Shown: positions 6,576 to 15,381, numbered from the stretch's first letter. The stretch is DNA of 18,918 nt from JBDTMC01 sp039934475 (GCA_039934475.1 JBDTMC010000108.1:1-18918), one strand, 5' to 3'. Notes: generated by a model not told the origin, from the letters alone. A program made the numbers and translations.

Positions 6576-7748
6576 CTAGGTTCGCTTGTAGGGCGACCCG
6601 ATGTACTTCTTCGATTCGCGGGCGAACTCAGAGTCCGGAGCGAGGTCGATCGCTTTTTGGTAGGCGGCGCGGGCGTCGGGACGGCGGCCCATTAAATCGT
6701 AGGTTTGTCCGAGGCGCAGCCAGGCTAGGACACCGGTGTTGAGGTCGAGGTCGGCGGCCTTCAATGTCACCTTGGTGAGGTTATCGATGGCCGAGGGATA
6801 GTCGTTGTACCAGAATTCGAGGTTGCCGAGGTGAAAGAAGATCTTTTCGATGGCCAGCGCGGCATAGGCGGCGGCACCGGCACGCTTTTGATCGAGCATG
6901 AACTGCAAGGTTTTGAGTGCTGCCGTCTTGTTGCCGGTATCGGCATACATCTGAGCTAACTCAAACCGCAAGAGATAGTTACGCGGGAACCTCTGAACCA
7001 GACCCGCAACCAGCGGTATGGCTTCGGCGGCACGGTGTTCGCGGCGGTATATGGCGGAGAGAAGGATCTGGGCATCAAAACGGTTGCGGTTGCCTTTCTC
7101 GCCTACCAATTGAAGCGTCTTGATGCCGGTCTCGCGATCGCCATGGAAGCCAGCCAGGAAGCCAAGGAGCTTGTACGTAAACGGGAGACTGCCAACGACG
7201 TAGTCATGGACTCCCTGCACGAGGCGGGCGTCGATCAGATCCTTATTAAGTTCCGTGACACGGTTGTGCGCCTTGCGAGCCTGGGTGGCGTCTTTCAGGG
7301 CGTCCATCCAGGCCTTGCGGACGAGGAAATTATAGTTGGAGCGCAGGCCGTAAGCCACTCCTAATGAATACAATGCAGCTGTATCGTTAGCGTTGGTTTT
7401 GAGGGCGTCATTGGAGATGGCGATTGCCTTGGTGATGCACTCGTCGAAGCGGCGCGTTTCCTCCGGGGTAGGATTCACTTTGTCGCGGCGAAGGAAGGCA
7501 TTGTTGCCGGTGACGAGTTCACTTTCCAGTGCGCCTGCGCGGAACATGGCGCGGTAGAGGATGACCTGCGCGACGTGATTGTACGCATTGGGATCCCTCT
7601 GGTTCTGGTCGAGGACCTGGGTGAAGTTGACGAGCGATTGGTCGTACTCGAGGTTGTAGAAGTGGTCGAACGCCTGGGCGACCAACGGCGGGTCATCCGC
7701 CGCGAGTGACGGAAAAAGCGACAGTAGCGCCAGCAGGAGGACTCGCAT
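6576..7748 (-). CDS. Secreted tetratricopeptide-repeat protein
   Basis: A 390-residue protein with a signal peptide (MRVLLLALLSLFPSLAA) and TPR-like helical repeats through most of its length: AFDHFYNLEYDQSLVNFTQV near the start, TAALYSLGVAYGLRSNYNF in the middle, and TGVLAWLRLGQTYDLMGRRP followed by DARAAYQKAIDLAPDSEFA at the end. TPR domains bind proteins; the partner is not evident. It is probably periplasmic. It follows queG with an 8-base gap and is likely transcribed with it, although no functional link to queuosine is known. ATG 7748 is used because it begins the signal peptide. Confidence 0.85.
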   Translation of the reverse strand: MRVLLLALLSLFPSLAADDPPLVAQAFDHFYNLEYDQSLVNFTQVLDQNQRDPNAYNHVAQVILYRAMFRAGALESELVTGNNAFLRRDKVNPTPEETRRFDECITKAIAISNDALKTNANDTAALYSLGVAYGLRSNYNFLVRKAWMDALKDATQARKAHNRVTELNKDLIDARLVQGVHDYVVGSLPFTYKLLGFLAGFHGDRETGIKTLQLVGEKGNRNRFDAQILLSAIYRREHRAAEAIPLVAGLVQRFPRNYLLRFELAQMYADTGNKTAALKTLQFMLDQKRAGAAAYAALAIEKIFFHLGNLEFWYNDYPSAIDNLTKVTLKAADLDLNTGVLAWLRLGQTYDLMGRRPDARAAYQKAIDLAPDSEFARESKKYIGSPYKRT

Positions 7749-7756
7749 TCTTCCTG

Positions 7757-8788
7757 CTATTGTAAGCGCGCCAGGGACTCTTGCGCGTGCCTCGCCACCA
7801 GTGGCGAGGGGTGGGCGGCCAGGCGGTGGAGGTGGGGCAGGAAGGTTGGATTGCCGGAGTTGCCCATAGCGATCGCCACGTTGCGGAGGAATCCGGCGTA
7901 TCGGGCGCGGGAGACAGGAGTGTGCCGGAAGAGGTTGCGAAACTCGGCTTCGGTGAGGGCGGCGAGTCGATCAAGAGGGGGCGTGGCGTGGGCGGCAAGG
8001 AAGGCTGGCTCGAGGGTAACAGGAGCCTTGCGATTCCATGGACAGACGTCCTGGCAGAGATCGCAGCCAAAGAGATGATGCCCCATTTTCGATTGAAGTG
8101 TTGATTGAATATTATCTCGTAACTCGATAGTTAGATAAGAGATACATAATTTTGCGTCAACGGTCCAGTGATTGTCCTGAGGAACGATGGCGGCGGTGGG
8201 GCAGACGTCGATACAGCGCGTACAGGACCCGCAGCGGTCGGGTGGCGGCGCATCCGGTTCCAGGTCCATGGAGACTAGCAATTCGCCGAGGAAGAACCAG
8301 GATCCGGCATTTTGATTGATGAGGCACGTGTTCTTGCCGATCCAGCCGAGGCCGGCCTGACGGGCGAGGGAACGCTCCAGCAGGGGGGCGGTGTCCACGC
8401 AGACGCGGGTCTCCGTGGCGGGGCCGGCTTCCTCGTGGACGGCGGAGGCGACGACGTTCAGGGCGTGGCGCATCCAGACGTGGTAGTCGTCGCCCCAAGC
8501 GTAGCGGGAGATCCAGCCGAGTTCGCTGGAGTGGAAACTGGTGGAATACGCCTCAGGTCCGTTGTAGAGTTTTCCAACACATAGGAGGGAGCGCGCGGTG
8601 GGCAGGAGGGCGGCCGGATGCTGGCGCAGGGCGGCGCGGTGGTCTGTGAGATAGCTCATTTCGCCGGCGTACCCGGCGTCTACCCACTGGCGGTAGCGGG
8701 CGAAGTCGGCCAAGGGCGCGGCTGAGGCGATTCCGGCGAGTTCGAAGCCGGCGCGATGGGCGAGTTGCTTGAGGCGAGCGGAAGTCAC
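7757..8788 (-). CDS. queG: Epoxyqueuosine reductase
   Basis: A 343-residue protein that reduces epoxyqueuosine to queuosine at the wobble base of tRNAs with GUN anticodons, using cobalamin and two [4Fe-4S] clusters. The ferredoxin-like cluster motif CGSCTRCIDVCP (Cys 186, 189, 192, 196) and a second set (Cys 215, 242, 245, 249; CDLCQDVCPWN) are complete. YAWGDDYH (97-103) holds the conserved Asp-Tyr-His of the active site, and VDTAPLLERSLARQAGLGWI leads into GKNT as in the family. The last 40 residues form a HEAT-like repeat. The start is GTG 8788, preceded by GCGGGGAA as ribosome site. Length is slightly below that of the E. coli enzyme. Confidence 0.96.
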   Translation of the reverse strand: MTSARLKQLAHRAGFELAGIASAAPLADFARYRQWVDAGYAGEMSYLTDHRAALRQHPAALLPTARSLLCVGKLYNGPEAYSTSFHSSELGWISRYAWGDDYHVWMRHALNVVASAVHEEAGPATETRVCVDTAPLLERSLARQAGLGWIGKNTCLINQNAGSWFFLGELLVSMDLEPDAPPPDRCGSCTRCIDVCPTAAIVPQDNHWTVDAKLCISYLTIELRDNIQSTLQSKMGHHLFGCDLCQDVCPWNRKAPVTLEPAFLAAHATPPLDRLAALTEAEFRNLFRHTPVSRARYAGFLRNVAIAMGNSGNPTFLPHLHRLAAHPSPLVARHAQESLARLQ

Positions 8789-9082
8789 GACATTCCCCGC
8801 TTTGCCGGAAGCCGGCGAACGGGAGCTAGCCGTCTGATTTGCAAGGAGATGGTGGAGCGCCGGAGGCCCTCCCGTTCAGGCTTCAATATCGCCATACAAG
8901 CATGAAAACGGACAGTTTAATTCATTCCGGTGGCGGCGCTTCTCGGTCTTTCCCTATACTGCATGCTTACGGTGGTGTAGCGTCATGGCCACATTGCCGC
9001 TGGGTAGAGTCGTCATCCGCAGTATTGCAAATTCTGAAACTGGAGAAACCGCCGAGCCGCTGAGCGAACAGGTCTAAACCTT
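8789..9082. other. Divergent intergenic region between queG and the radical-SAM gene
   Basis: About 290 bases with no supported gene. It must hold the promoters of queG (minus) and the radical-SAM gene (plus). I see no clear -35/-10 pair or operator. The only ribosome-site hint before 9083 is a weak AGG about 12 bases upstream of the ATG. Confidence 0.4.
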
Positions 9083-11197
9083 ATGCATAAACCCATTAAG
9101 TACGTCGAGAAGGCTGTGACCGTGGCCGCCAACGCGGCTTGGGTGGTCTTTGACAAGATCAACTCGATCAGTCAGAACCCCTCGTTCACGCCCAAGTGGT
9201 CGGAAAAGCCGCTGCTGAAGTCGACGGAGAAGATGAAACCGCCACTCGGCTGGCCGCGTGAAACCGATTCTTTGTGCCCGAAGTGCGTTCCGGAGATCCG
9301 GCAGCGGATTCTGGACGGCGAAATGGATCACCGCGAGCTGATGAAGGCGGGCGAAAAGCAGGGTCAGATCAAGGCGACGGTAATTGAGCGTGACGGCAAG
9401 ATCCTGATGACGAAGACGTGCGAAAAGCACGGCTACTTCGAAGACGTGATGGCGATGGACACGAAGTTCTTCGCTCACCTCGAGAAGACCTTCCCCGGCC
9501 GCGACATCCGCGCCCACAACGACAAAGACCTGCATAAGCACGGCGCCAGCACCATCACCCACGGCCGCGGCTCAGTCCTTACAGTCGACCTGACCAACCG
9601 CTGCAACATGATGTGCGATCCGTGCTTCATGGACGCCAATCAGGTTGGCTTTGTGCACGAACTCTCATGGGAAGACATTCAGACGCTTCTCGATAACGCC
9701 GTGACGATTAAGCCGCGGCGCCAGATGTCGGTGCAGTTCTCCGGCGGTGAGCCGACGCTGTCGCCGTACTTCCTGGATGCGGTCCGTTACTCGCGCAAGG
9801 TGGGTTACACCAGCGTGCAGGCGGCGACCAACGGCATCGAGTTTGCGAAGAGCGCCGAGTTCTGCCGCCAGGCAGCCGAAGCCGGTCTCCGTTACGCGTA
9901 TCTGCAGTTTGATGGCATCGGCAATGCCGCCAACTCACACCGCGCCGTTGGCAACCTGTTCGACGTGAAGCTGCGTGCGATTGAGAACCTGCACAGCAAT
10001 GGCGTGGATATCGTCCCGGTGATCACCATCATCAACGGCATCAACAACGAGCAGGTGGGCCGCGTGGTGCAGTTCGCGCTCGACAATCCGAAGCGCATTC
10101 CGTTCCTGAGCTTCCAGCCCGTCTCCTTCACCGGCCGCGACGAAGCGATCACCGACGATCGCCGCCAGGCGCAGCGCTACACGCTGAGCCACTTGGCGCA
10201 CGATGTGAAGAACCAGACAGGCTTGGGCGAGCCCGAACGCGATTGGTTCCCGATCTCATTCATGAGCACCTTCTCCGATTGGAGCGACCTGGTGCACGGA
10301 CCGAACGCCGATTGGGGGCAACTGAGCTGCGGCTGCCACCCGAACTGCGGCGTCGGCATGGCCGTGATGGTGGACAAGGAAACGAAGGAATCGAAGCCGG
10401 TGACGGCGTTCCTGAACGGCGACCAACTGGCGCGCGACGTGGCGAAGGTGAACGACGCCGCCCGCGGCAAGTGGCTCTCGATTGTCGGCATGGCGCTGGC
10501 GACGATGCGCAATTACGATCCATTCGAATCGCCGACCCACTTCAAGATGGCCGACCTATTGAAGAAGTTCGACAAGACCTTCGGCGCCACCGGTAAGAGC
10601 TATGGCAAGGTGGACGGCACGCGCACGATTGAAGATATCGAGAAGCGCCGTTCCGATCGCTGGAACTTCCTGTTCATCGCGGGGATGTGGTTCCAGGATC
10701 TGTTCAACTACGACTTCCGGCGCACCGAGCAGTGCATCATTCCTTATGCGACGCAGGAAGGCGAGATCAGCTTCTGCGCGTATAACACTGGCGTGGGCTG
10801 GCGCAACATTATCGAGAAGATGCACATGACGGCCACGCTGACCAAGTGGTATGAGAAGCACGGCCGCCACGAGATCTTCGCGGGAAACAAAGCGGTACCG
10901 CTGATGAGTTCCGAGCACACGATGGCGTTGCGCGAAGGGATTGTGACGCAGGAAGTGCAGCACGATCTGGATAAGTTGGGGATTGCGAAGACGGCTCGCG
11001 AAGAGAAGCTTCGGGCGCGCGCGGAGAAGATCAAGGCTGCGGAAGAGAACGAGCGGATGGCGGCTTTGTATCGTCAGGTTGTTTTGAAAGAGCAGCCCGG
11101 CGAAGGTCTGGTAACGATCAGCGGGATTGCACCGGCGCCCGCACCGGCGGCTCCGAAGGTGAAAGCGGAGAAGGAAGTCGGGAGTTTCGGCGACTAG
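9083..11197 (+). CDS. Radical-SAM protein of the MJ0619/Tes (tetraether lipid synthase-like) type
   Basis: A 704-residue protein. The radical-SAM cluster motif is CNMMCDPC (Cys 174, 178, 181), followed by FSGGEPTLS (219-227), which binds the SAM amino group. Before it lies a metal-site-like region (CPKC 65-68 and KTCEKHGYFED, Cys 113), and after it CGCHPNCG (Cys 416, 418, 422) and Cys 551/565, so more than one metal centre is likely. This layout matches the family of archaeal MJ0619, which joins two lipid tails to make tetraethers; bacterial homologues are proposed for branched GDGT lipids in Acidobacteria. The C-terminus adds a charged helix and an Ala-Pro tail. The gene stands alone and ends at a terminator. 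Radical SAM is certain; the lipid role is inferred from remembered family similarity. Confidence 0.85.
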   Translation: MHKPIKYVEKAVTVAANAAWVVFDKINSISQNPSFTPKWSEKPLLKSTEKMKPPLGWPRETDSLCPKCVPEIRQRILDGEMDHRELMKAGEKQGQIKATVIERDGKILMTKTCEKHGYFEDVMAMDTKFFAHLEKTFPGRDIRAHNDKDLHKHGASTITHGRGSVLTVDLTNRCNMMCDPCFMDANQVGFVHELSWEDIQTLLDNAVTIKPRRQMSVQFSGGEPTLSPYFLDAVRYSRKVGYTSVQAATNGIEFAKSAEFCRQAAEAGLRYAYLQFDGIGNAANSHRAVGNLFDVKLRAIENLHSNGVDIVPVITIINGINNEQVGRVVQFALDNPKRIPFLSFQPVSFTGRDEAITDDRRQAQRYTLSHLAHDVKNQTGLGEPERDWFPISFMSTFSDWSDLVHGPNADWGQLSCGCHPNCGVGMAVMVDKETKESKPVTAFLNGDQLARDVAKVNDAARGKWLSIVGMALATMRNYDPFESPTHFKMADLLKKFDKTFGATGKSYGKVDGTRTIEDIEKRRSDRWNFLFIAGMWFQDLFNYDFRRTEQCIIPYATQEGEISFCAYNTGVGWRNIIEKMHMTATLTKWYEKHGRHEIFAGNKAVPLMSSEHTMALREGIVTQEVQHDLDKLGIAKTAREEKLRARAEKIKAAEENERMAALYRQVVLKEQPGEGLVTISGIAPAPAPAAPKVKAEKEVGSFGD

Positions 11198-11230
11198 TTT
11201 CTTTCGGTTTTGTGAGTGTGGATTGATGGA

Positions 11231-11263
11231 CCGCCGGGGTGCAAGCCCCGGCGGTTTTGTTTT
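11231..11263 (+). terminator. Rho-independent terminator of the radical-SAM gene
   Basis: CCGCCGGGG (11231-11239) and CCCCGGCGG (11246-11254) form a perfect nine-pair stem with a six-base loop, followed by TTTTGTTTT. It lies 34 bases after the stop codon. Confidence 0.92.
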
Positions 11264-11311
11264 AGGGGGGTCACCAGTTGCTATGAGCACCATGATGCGT
11301 TGACGCTAGGC

Positions 11312-11317
11312 TAGAAT
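11312..11317 (+). promoter_or_regulatory. Possible -10 element of vapB (leaderless or very short leader)
   Basis: TAGAAT ends six bases before the vapB ATG and there is no Shine-Dalgarno sequence between them, so transcription might start at or next to the ATG. No good -35 hexamer is seen at the usual distance. Weak evidence. Confidence 0.3.
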
Positions 11318-11323
11318 GACCAC

Positions 11324-11548
11324 ATGAGGACGACTCTCAATCTCCCCGACGACGTGTACGAAGCGGCACGATCAGTTGCCGATTCGCGCCTTATTTCTCT
11401 GGGAGATCCTGTCGCCGAGCTCGTTCGGCCCAGCCTGCGGTCGCCTGTTCGCATCACGGAGGATGCGGGGTTTCCGTGCTTCGATGTGAAACCAGTCGGT
11501 CCGCCGATCACGTTGGAGCATACTCGGTCTATCGAAGATGAGTTGTAA
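11324..11548 (+). CDS. vapB: VapB-like ribbon-helix-helix antitoxin
   Basis: A 74-residue protein starting MRTTLNLPDDVYEAARSVAD, the beta strand and first helix of a ribbon-helix-helix DNA-binding domain, then ISLGDPVAELVRPSLR as second helix. The tail ITEDAGFPCFDV...SIEDEL is the acidic, flexible part that would block the toxin active site. In intact systems VapB represses its own promoter and neutralises VapC. The VapC gene that follows is broken, so this is a solitary antitoxin. The ending GAGTTGTAA overlaps the place where the toxin start should be. Confidence 0.8.
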   Translation: MRTTLNLPDDVYEAARSVADSRLISLGDPVAELVRPSLRSPVRITEDAGFPCFDVKPVGPPITLEHTRSIEDEL

Positions 11549-11818
11549 TTCCCTACCTTCTCGATGTCAACGTATTGATTGCACTGGCGTGGCCTCACCA
11601 CGTTCACCACGGCGCCGCCCGAGCATGACTTCTGGCAAGACGACCTTATGCTACCCACAGTCGGAGATCGTTTTCAGATAACAGGGCATCAGCAAGTTAC
11701 GGATGCTTACCTGGTAGCTCTCGCGGCTTCGCGCAACGGGATTGTAGCCACGCTGGATCGAAGGATGCTCGCAGTCACCCGCGAGAGTTCGTCGCTCGTC
11801 GAAGTACTCGCTTCGTGA
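11545..11818 (+). pseudogene. vapC: VapC PIN-domain toxin, start lost and centre deleted
   Basis: The first part, in the frame of GTA 11545, reads IPYLLDVNVLIALAWPHHVH, the first strand and acidic residue of a PIN-domain RNase, then GAARA and a stop at 11626. The second part, in another frame from about 11620, reads EHDFWQDDL, then VTDAYLVALAASRNGIVATL and DRRML, the C-terminal half with its acidic residues (TDAYL; ATLDRR). About 50-60 residues of a normal VapC (roughly 130-140) are missing between them. The likely ancestral start GTG is now GTA (TTGTAATT instead of TTGTGATT), which also changes the vapB stop from TGA to TAA. No active toxin should be made. Confidence 0.8.
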
Positions 11819-12064
11819 TCCGAATTGAAGGCCGGCGCGCACTTCGGCGGGAGCCTTCGTAACTTCCGAAACACTCGAAGGGTAGTGGCACCCGCTCACC
11901 CGGCCGGCGGGACGACGAGGCACGACGACTGTGCATGAGGCAACCTTTATCGGTGCCCGTCGATTGAGGTATTTATTCGGCTTGTTTTCCGATACTTACA
12001 AAAGTCTCTGAGCGGAATTACGCAGTCCTGCCTGTAGTCTTGAGGCGCGAGAGGAACAAGTTAT

Positions 12065-12493
12065 ATGTCTTTCATCCAGTCGATTGATAGCGCACCTAGC
12101 CGTACAGGGAACTTGGTTAGCCGACCCGAATTGGAGGGTGGCTCCGTGGAGGAACGAATTGAGAGCCGCTTTGCTCTTCTTGAGAGTGTTCTGCTGGCAG
12201 GTGAGTGCCGTTGGGAGCTGAGAACTCTCTTTAGTGGTTTGATCTCGCAATACCGGCCGACGAATGGCGAACAGTTGGAGCAGGCAGCGGAGTTGGCGGG
12301 TATTCGGTGGCGCCTGATGCGGGTGGACCGGACAGCAAGTGTCGGCGAGGGATTGGATGAGCAGCGGTCGGGGTTGGTTTGGGACTGGCACCGTGCGCTG
12401 GTCCGGCTTCGTTCCTTGCAACTGCCGGCGGTACCGGACCGGCCTACACCGCGCGAACCGTCGCTGCCGACTTCGGCGCCGTGGGCGGCGTAG
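12065..12493 (+). CDS. Hypothetical protein
   Basis: A 142-residue product with a good ribosome site (GAGGAA, 8 bases before ATG 12065). It is mostly helical: VEERIESRFALLESVLLAGE, YRPTNGEQLEQAAELAGIRW and RLMRVDR. The central part resembles small acidobacterial proteins with YxPxxxxExxLVxxLAxxxWRLxR patterns that occur in many genomic copies, but the usual N-terminal segment of that family is not seen. The C-terminus is Pro-rich. It is convergent with glpD, 12 bases apart. Function unknown. Confidence 0.6.
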   Translation: MSFIQSIDSAPSRTGNLVSRPELEGGSVEERIESRFALLESVLLAGECRWELRTLFSGLISQYRPTNGEQLEQAAELAGIRWRLMRVDRTASVGEGLDEQRSGLVWDWHRALVRLRSLQLPAVPDRPTPREPSLPTSAPWAA

Positions 12494-12505
12494 GAGACTG
12501 AGTTT

Positions 12506-13978
12506 CTACCCAGGGAGGTAGCCGTGGGCGACGGCGCTGAACGTGGCAATCTGTGCCGCCGCCCATTCCGGACCTGCTTTGAGTTCGCGGGCCATCAGAT
12601 CCGCCACTTGTGCCGACATGTCGAGGGCGGCGCGGGCGTTGAGGAAGAGGGCCCGCGTGCGGCGGGCGAGGACGTCTTCCACTGTTCGGGCCATCTCCTC
12701 CTGTACCGCGCGCTGGACGTCTCCGGTTGTGTAGGGTAGGGCCGGGTGGATGCGTTCTCCGGTGGAAGCGGGGGGACGGTCGAGGGGGAGATCGGGCGTT
12801 CCGGAGGGGCGTTTGTCGAGTCCGGCCTGGGCTGCGGCGATATTGACGCAGTCTTCGGCCATACGGCGGAATGTGGTCCATTTGCCGCCAGTGATGGTGA
12901 TCATGCCAGAGGGTTCGCGCTCAATGAGGTGATCGCGGGAGAGGGCGGCTGTGCTGGCGGCGCCTTCGCGTTTGACGAGAGGCCGGATGCCTGCCCAGCA
13001 ACTGAGGATGTCTTCGCGGCGGGGTGTTTTGGCGAGATACTGGGCGGCGGTTTCGAGGATGAAGCGGATTTCGTCGTCGAGCGGCCGGGGTTCGAGGTCA
13101 GCCTGGGGAACGGGGACATCGGTGGTGCCGACGAGGGTGTGTCCGAGCCAAGGGATGGCGAACATGACGCGGCCGTCTGGAGTTCTGGGGACGAGGATGG
13201 CCGTGTCACCGGGGAGGAATGAGCGGTCAAAGACGAGGTGCGCGCCTTGGCTGGGAGCGATGAGGCGGAGGGCTTGGGGGTCGGCCATACGGCGGACGGC
13301 GTCGCAGAAGGGGCCAGTGGCGTTGACGATGACGCGGGCTTCTATGGAGAACTCGATGCCGGTTTCGTTGTCGCAGGCGGTGAGGGTGCGGCCGCCGGTA
13401 GCGACGTTGACCACGGGGCAGTAGTTGACGAAGACTGCTCCGTGGCGGGCGGCTGTATGGGCGGTTTGGAGGAGAAGACGGGCATCGTCGAACTGGCCAT
13501 CGTGGTATTCCACTGCGCCTTTCAGACCAGCGGGCTGGAGGGTGGGCACGCGGCGAAGGGCTTCGTCACGGGAGACGAGGCGGGAGCCGCCGAAGCTAGA
13601 TTTGCCGGCGAGGAGTCCATAAGCAAGCAGACCCACTCCGTAGTAGGGCTTTTCCCACCATTGGTAGTTGGGGACGAGAAAGGCTTGGTCGTGAACGAGG
13701 TGGGGGGCGTTGCGGCGGAGGCGTTCGCGTTCGTGGAGGGCTTCCAGGACGAGGGAGAGGTTGCCTTGCTGGAGGTAGCGGACGCCTCCGTGGGCGAGCT
13801 TGGTGCTGCGGCTGGAGGTTCCTTTGGCGAAGTCGGCTTGTTCGAGGAGAAGTACGGAGTAGCCGCGGGTAGCGGCGTCGAGGGCGACGCCGACTCCGGT
13901 GGCTCCGCCGCCGACGACGGCAATGTCCCAAATCCGGCCGCTTTCCCGCGCCCGGTCCAGCATGTCCTTACGCTGCAT
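12506..13978 (-). CDS. glpD: Aerobic glycerol-3-phosphate dehydrogenase (FAD)
   Basis: A 490-residue protein that oxidises sn-glycerol-3-phosphate to dihydroxyacetone phosphate at the membrane and passes electrons to quinone. The FAD dinucleotide-binding loop is VVGGGATGVG (21-30) and the family signature GTSSRSTKLAHGGVRYL is at 52-68. GTTDVPVP and ITGGKWTTFRRMAEDCVN are further typical blocks, and the C-terminal helical domain is present. Length fits the family (about 500). ATG 13978 follows GGGATAGGA. It is divergent from scpA; the gap of 67 bases must hold both promoters. It feeds or drains the G3P pool that also supplies lipid backbones. Confidence 0.95.
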   Translation of the reverse strand: MQRKDMLDRARESGRIWDIAVVGGGATGVGVALDAATRGYSVLLLEQADFAKGTSSRSTKLAHGGVRYLQQGNLSLVLEALHERERLRRNAPHLVHDQAFLVPNYQWWEKPYYGVGLLAYGLLAGKSSFGGSRLVSRDEALRRVPTLQPAGLKGAVEYHDGQFDDARLLLQTAHTAARHGAVFVNYCPVVNVATGGRTLTACDNETGIEFSIEARVIVNATGPFCDAVRRMADPQALRLIAPSQGAHLVFDRSFLPGDTAILVPRTPDGRVMFAIPWLGHTLVGTTDVPVPQADLEPRPLDDEIRFILETAAQYLAKTPRREDILSCWAGIRPLVKREGAASTAALSRDHLIEREPSGMITITGGKWTTFRRMAEDCVNIAAAQAGLDKRPSGTPDLPLDRPPASTGERIHPALPYTTGDVQRAVQEEMARTVEDVLARRTRALFLNARAALDMSAQVADLMARELKAGPEWAAAQIATFSAVAHGYLPG

Positions 13979-14045
13979 TCCTATCCCTTCGAGGCCCTCT
14001 GTTATTGTGTTTCAGCGCGGTTTCGACGTGCTATCGTGGAGGTCA

Positions 14046-14828
14046 GTGTCGTCGCCGTTGAACTTCCACCTGGAGCATTACGAGGGTCCGCTTGACCTGC
14101 TGCTCGATCTGATTCGCAAGCAGCAGATTAATATCTACGATATCCCGATTGCGCAGATCACCTCCCAGTATATGGAGTACATGAAGAACGCGGTCGCTCT
14201 AGATATTGAGCTGAGCGCCGAGTTCGTGTACATGGCGGCGACGCTGATCCACATCAAGAGCAAGCTGCTGCTGCCGAAGGTGCCGGAGCTGGAAAAGCTG
14301 ATGCCGGAGGACGATCCGCGCAAGGAACTGGTGGACCGGCTGCTGGAGCATGAGCGATTCAAGTCGGCGGCGGAGATGCTGCATCAGAAGCGGCTGATTG
14401 AGGAAGCCGTTTGGTCGAATCCGCAGATTGAGCAGTTTATTGCAGACGGTGAAGATCCGGGTTTGCAGGTGACGCTGTTCGACCTGGTAAAGACGCTGCA
14501 GGACATCCTGGAACGGGCGAAGAGCCGGCCGATCTACAACGTGGGCAAGGAAGATGTGACCGTGCCCGACATGATCAAGTTCCTGGGGGATGTGCTTTCG
14601 AAGAAGCCGGGCGATAAGATGTCCGTGACGAAGCTGTTCGAGCGGCAGCGGACGCGGCGGGCGATGATTTGCTTGTTCCTGGCCATTCTGGAGATGGTGA
14701 AGCGGCAAGCGGTGGCGCTGGAACAAGCGGACGCCTTTGGGGATATTGTCATCAAACGGCATGACGGGTTTGATGACATGTTCGCGGCGAAGGAATCGCT
14801 GACGGCGATTGACCAGGAATATAACTAA
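14046..14828 (+). CDS. scpA: Segregation and condensation protein A
   Basis: This is the kleisin subunit of the SMC-ScpAB complex that compacts and separates chromosomes. The product from GTG 14046 is 260 residues and starts VSSPLNFHLEHYEGPLDLLL, the classic N-terminal kleisin block, followed by NIYDIPIAQITSQY; the C-terminal winged-helix part includes KLFERQRTRRAMICLFLAIL and ALEQADAFGDI. GGAGG at 14038-14042 supports GTG 14046, though the spacing of three bases is short and TTG 14058 is an alternative; the frame further upstream lies over glpD and is not coding. scpB, often adjacent, is not here; the next gene is convergent. Confidence 0.93.
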   Translation: MSSPLNFHLEHYEGPLDLLLDLIRKQQINIYDIPIAQITSQYMEYMKNAVALDIELSAEFVYMAATLIHIKSKLLLPKVPELEKLMPEDDPRKELVDRLLEHERFKSAAEMLHQKRLIEEAVWSNPQIEQFIADGEDPGLQVTLFDLVKTLQDILERAKSRPIYNVGKEDVTVPDMIKFLGDVLSKKPGDKMSVTKLFERQRTRRAMICLFLAILEMVKRQAVALEQADAFGDIVIKRHDGFDDMFAAKESLTAIDQEYN

Positions 14829-14833
14829 CTGCC

Positions 14834-15334
14834 CTAGTCGGGGACGGGCATCCCGAAGGCGGCCCATTCTTCAGCCGCGGGGCCGTAGATTCCGGGGACC
14901 TTTAGGCCGGCTTGGCGCATGAGGACAGTCATCTGCCCGCGATGGTGGCATTGATGGAAGATCATTGCGCCGAGGACTACACCTTTTTTCCACACTTGGC
15001 CGTACATGTTGGCTTCTTGCTGAAGAGTGTCATCGGTCCAGTGATCCTTTACCATCGATTCGACCGAGGCGGCGGTGTGTTGATAGGCGAAACCGAATTC
15101 GTCGGCATCGGCGGGCTGCGCGGCGTGCGCCACTGGACCCTGTACCTCCAGGCCCGCGCGGAATAACATTTCGGACGGTGTCAGCACGATGTGCCAGGCG
15201 AGCCGACCAAGGCTGCGGCCTTCGGGCGTAATTCGCTGTTCCAGCGATTCATCTGTAAGAACCGATAGCACCTTGAGCGTGGCTTCGGATTCATAGGCCC
15301 AGTCTCTCAGGAACTCTTCCACCGACGTGTACAT
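14834..15334 (-). CDS. DinB-family protein
   Basis: A 166-residue four-helix-bundle protein of the DinB/YfiT-like group. The metal-binding His residues are visible as WHIV (His 48) and FHQCHHRGQM (His 127, 130, 131), with the usual HxxxH spacing in the last helix. Family members include damage-induced proteins and thiol transferases; the substrate cannot be told from sequence. It is convergent with scpA (5 bases between stops) and divergent from accC (47 bases). The ATG at 15334 lacks a good ribosome site. Confidence 0.88.
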   Translation of the reverse strand: MYTSVEEFLRDWAYESEATLKVLSVLTDESLEQRITPEGRSLGRLAWHIVLTPSEMLFRAGLEVQGPVAHAAQPADADEFGFAYQHTAASVESMVKDHWTDDTLQQEANMYGQVWKKGVVLGAMIFHQCHHRGQMTVLMRQAGLKVPGIYGPAAEEWAAFGMPVPD

Positions 15335-15368
15335 AGCTGCCGGCAGGATACCACCGGGCAGTGCTTGC

Positions 15369-15374
15369 TACAAT
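15369..15374 (+). promoter_or_regulatory. Possible -10 element of the acyl-CoA carboxylase operon
   Basis: TACAAT lies 7 bases before ATG 15382, the family-consistent start, and no Shine-Dalgarno sequence lies between. A leaderless or near-leaderless transcript is possible. No convincing -35 hexamer is present. The same spacing is seen at vapB. Confidence 0.3.
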
Positions 15375-15381
15375 GCGTGCG

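Noticed and set aside
8839..9063. 74-residue open frame between queG and the radical-SAM gene
   Set aside because: No ribosome site, no recognisable domain, mixed composition; treated as intergenic.
12746..14095. Long plus-strand open frames over glpD (158 and 285 residues)
   Set aside because: They are antisense shadows caused by high GC at third positions; glpD on the minus strand has all family motifs.
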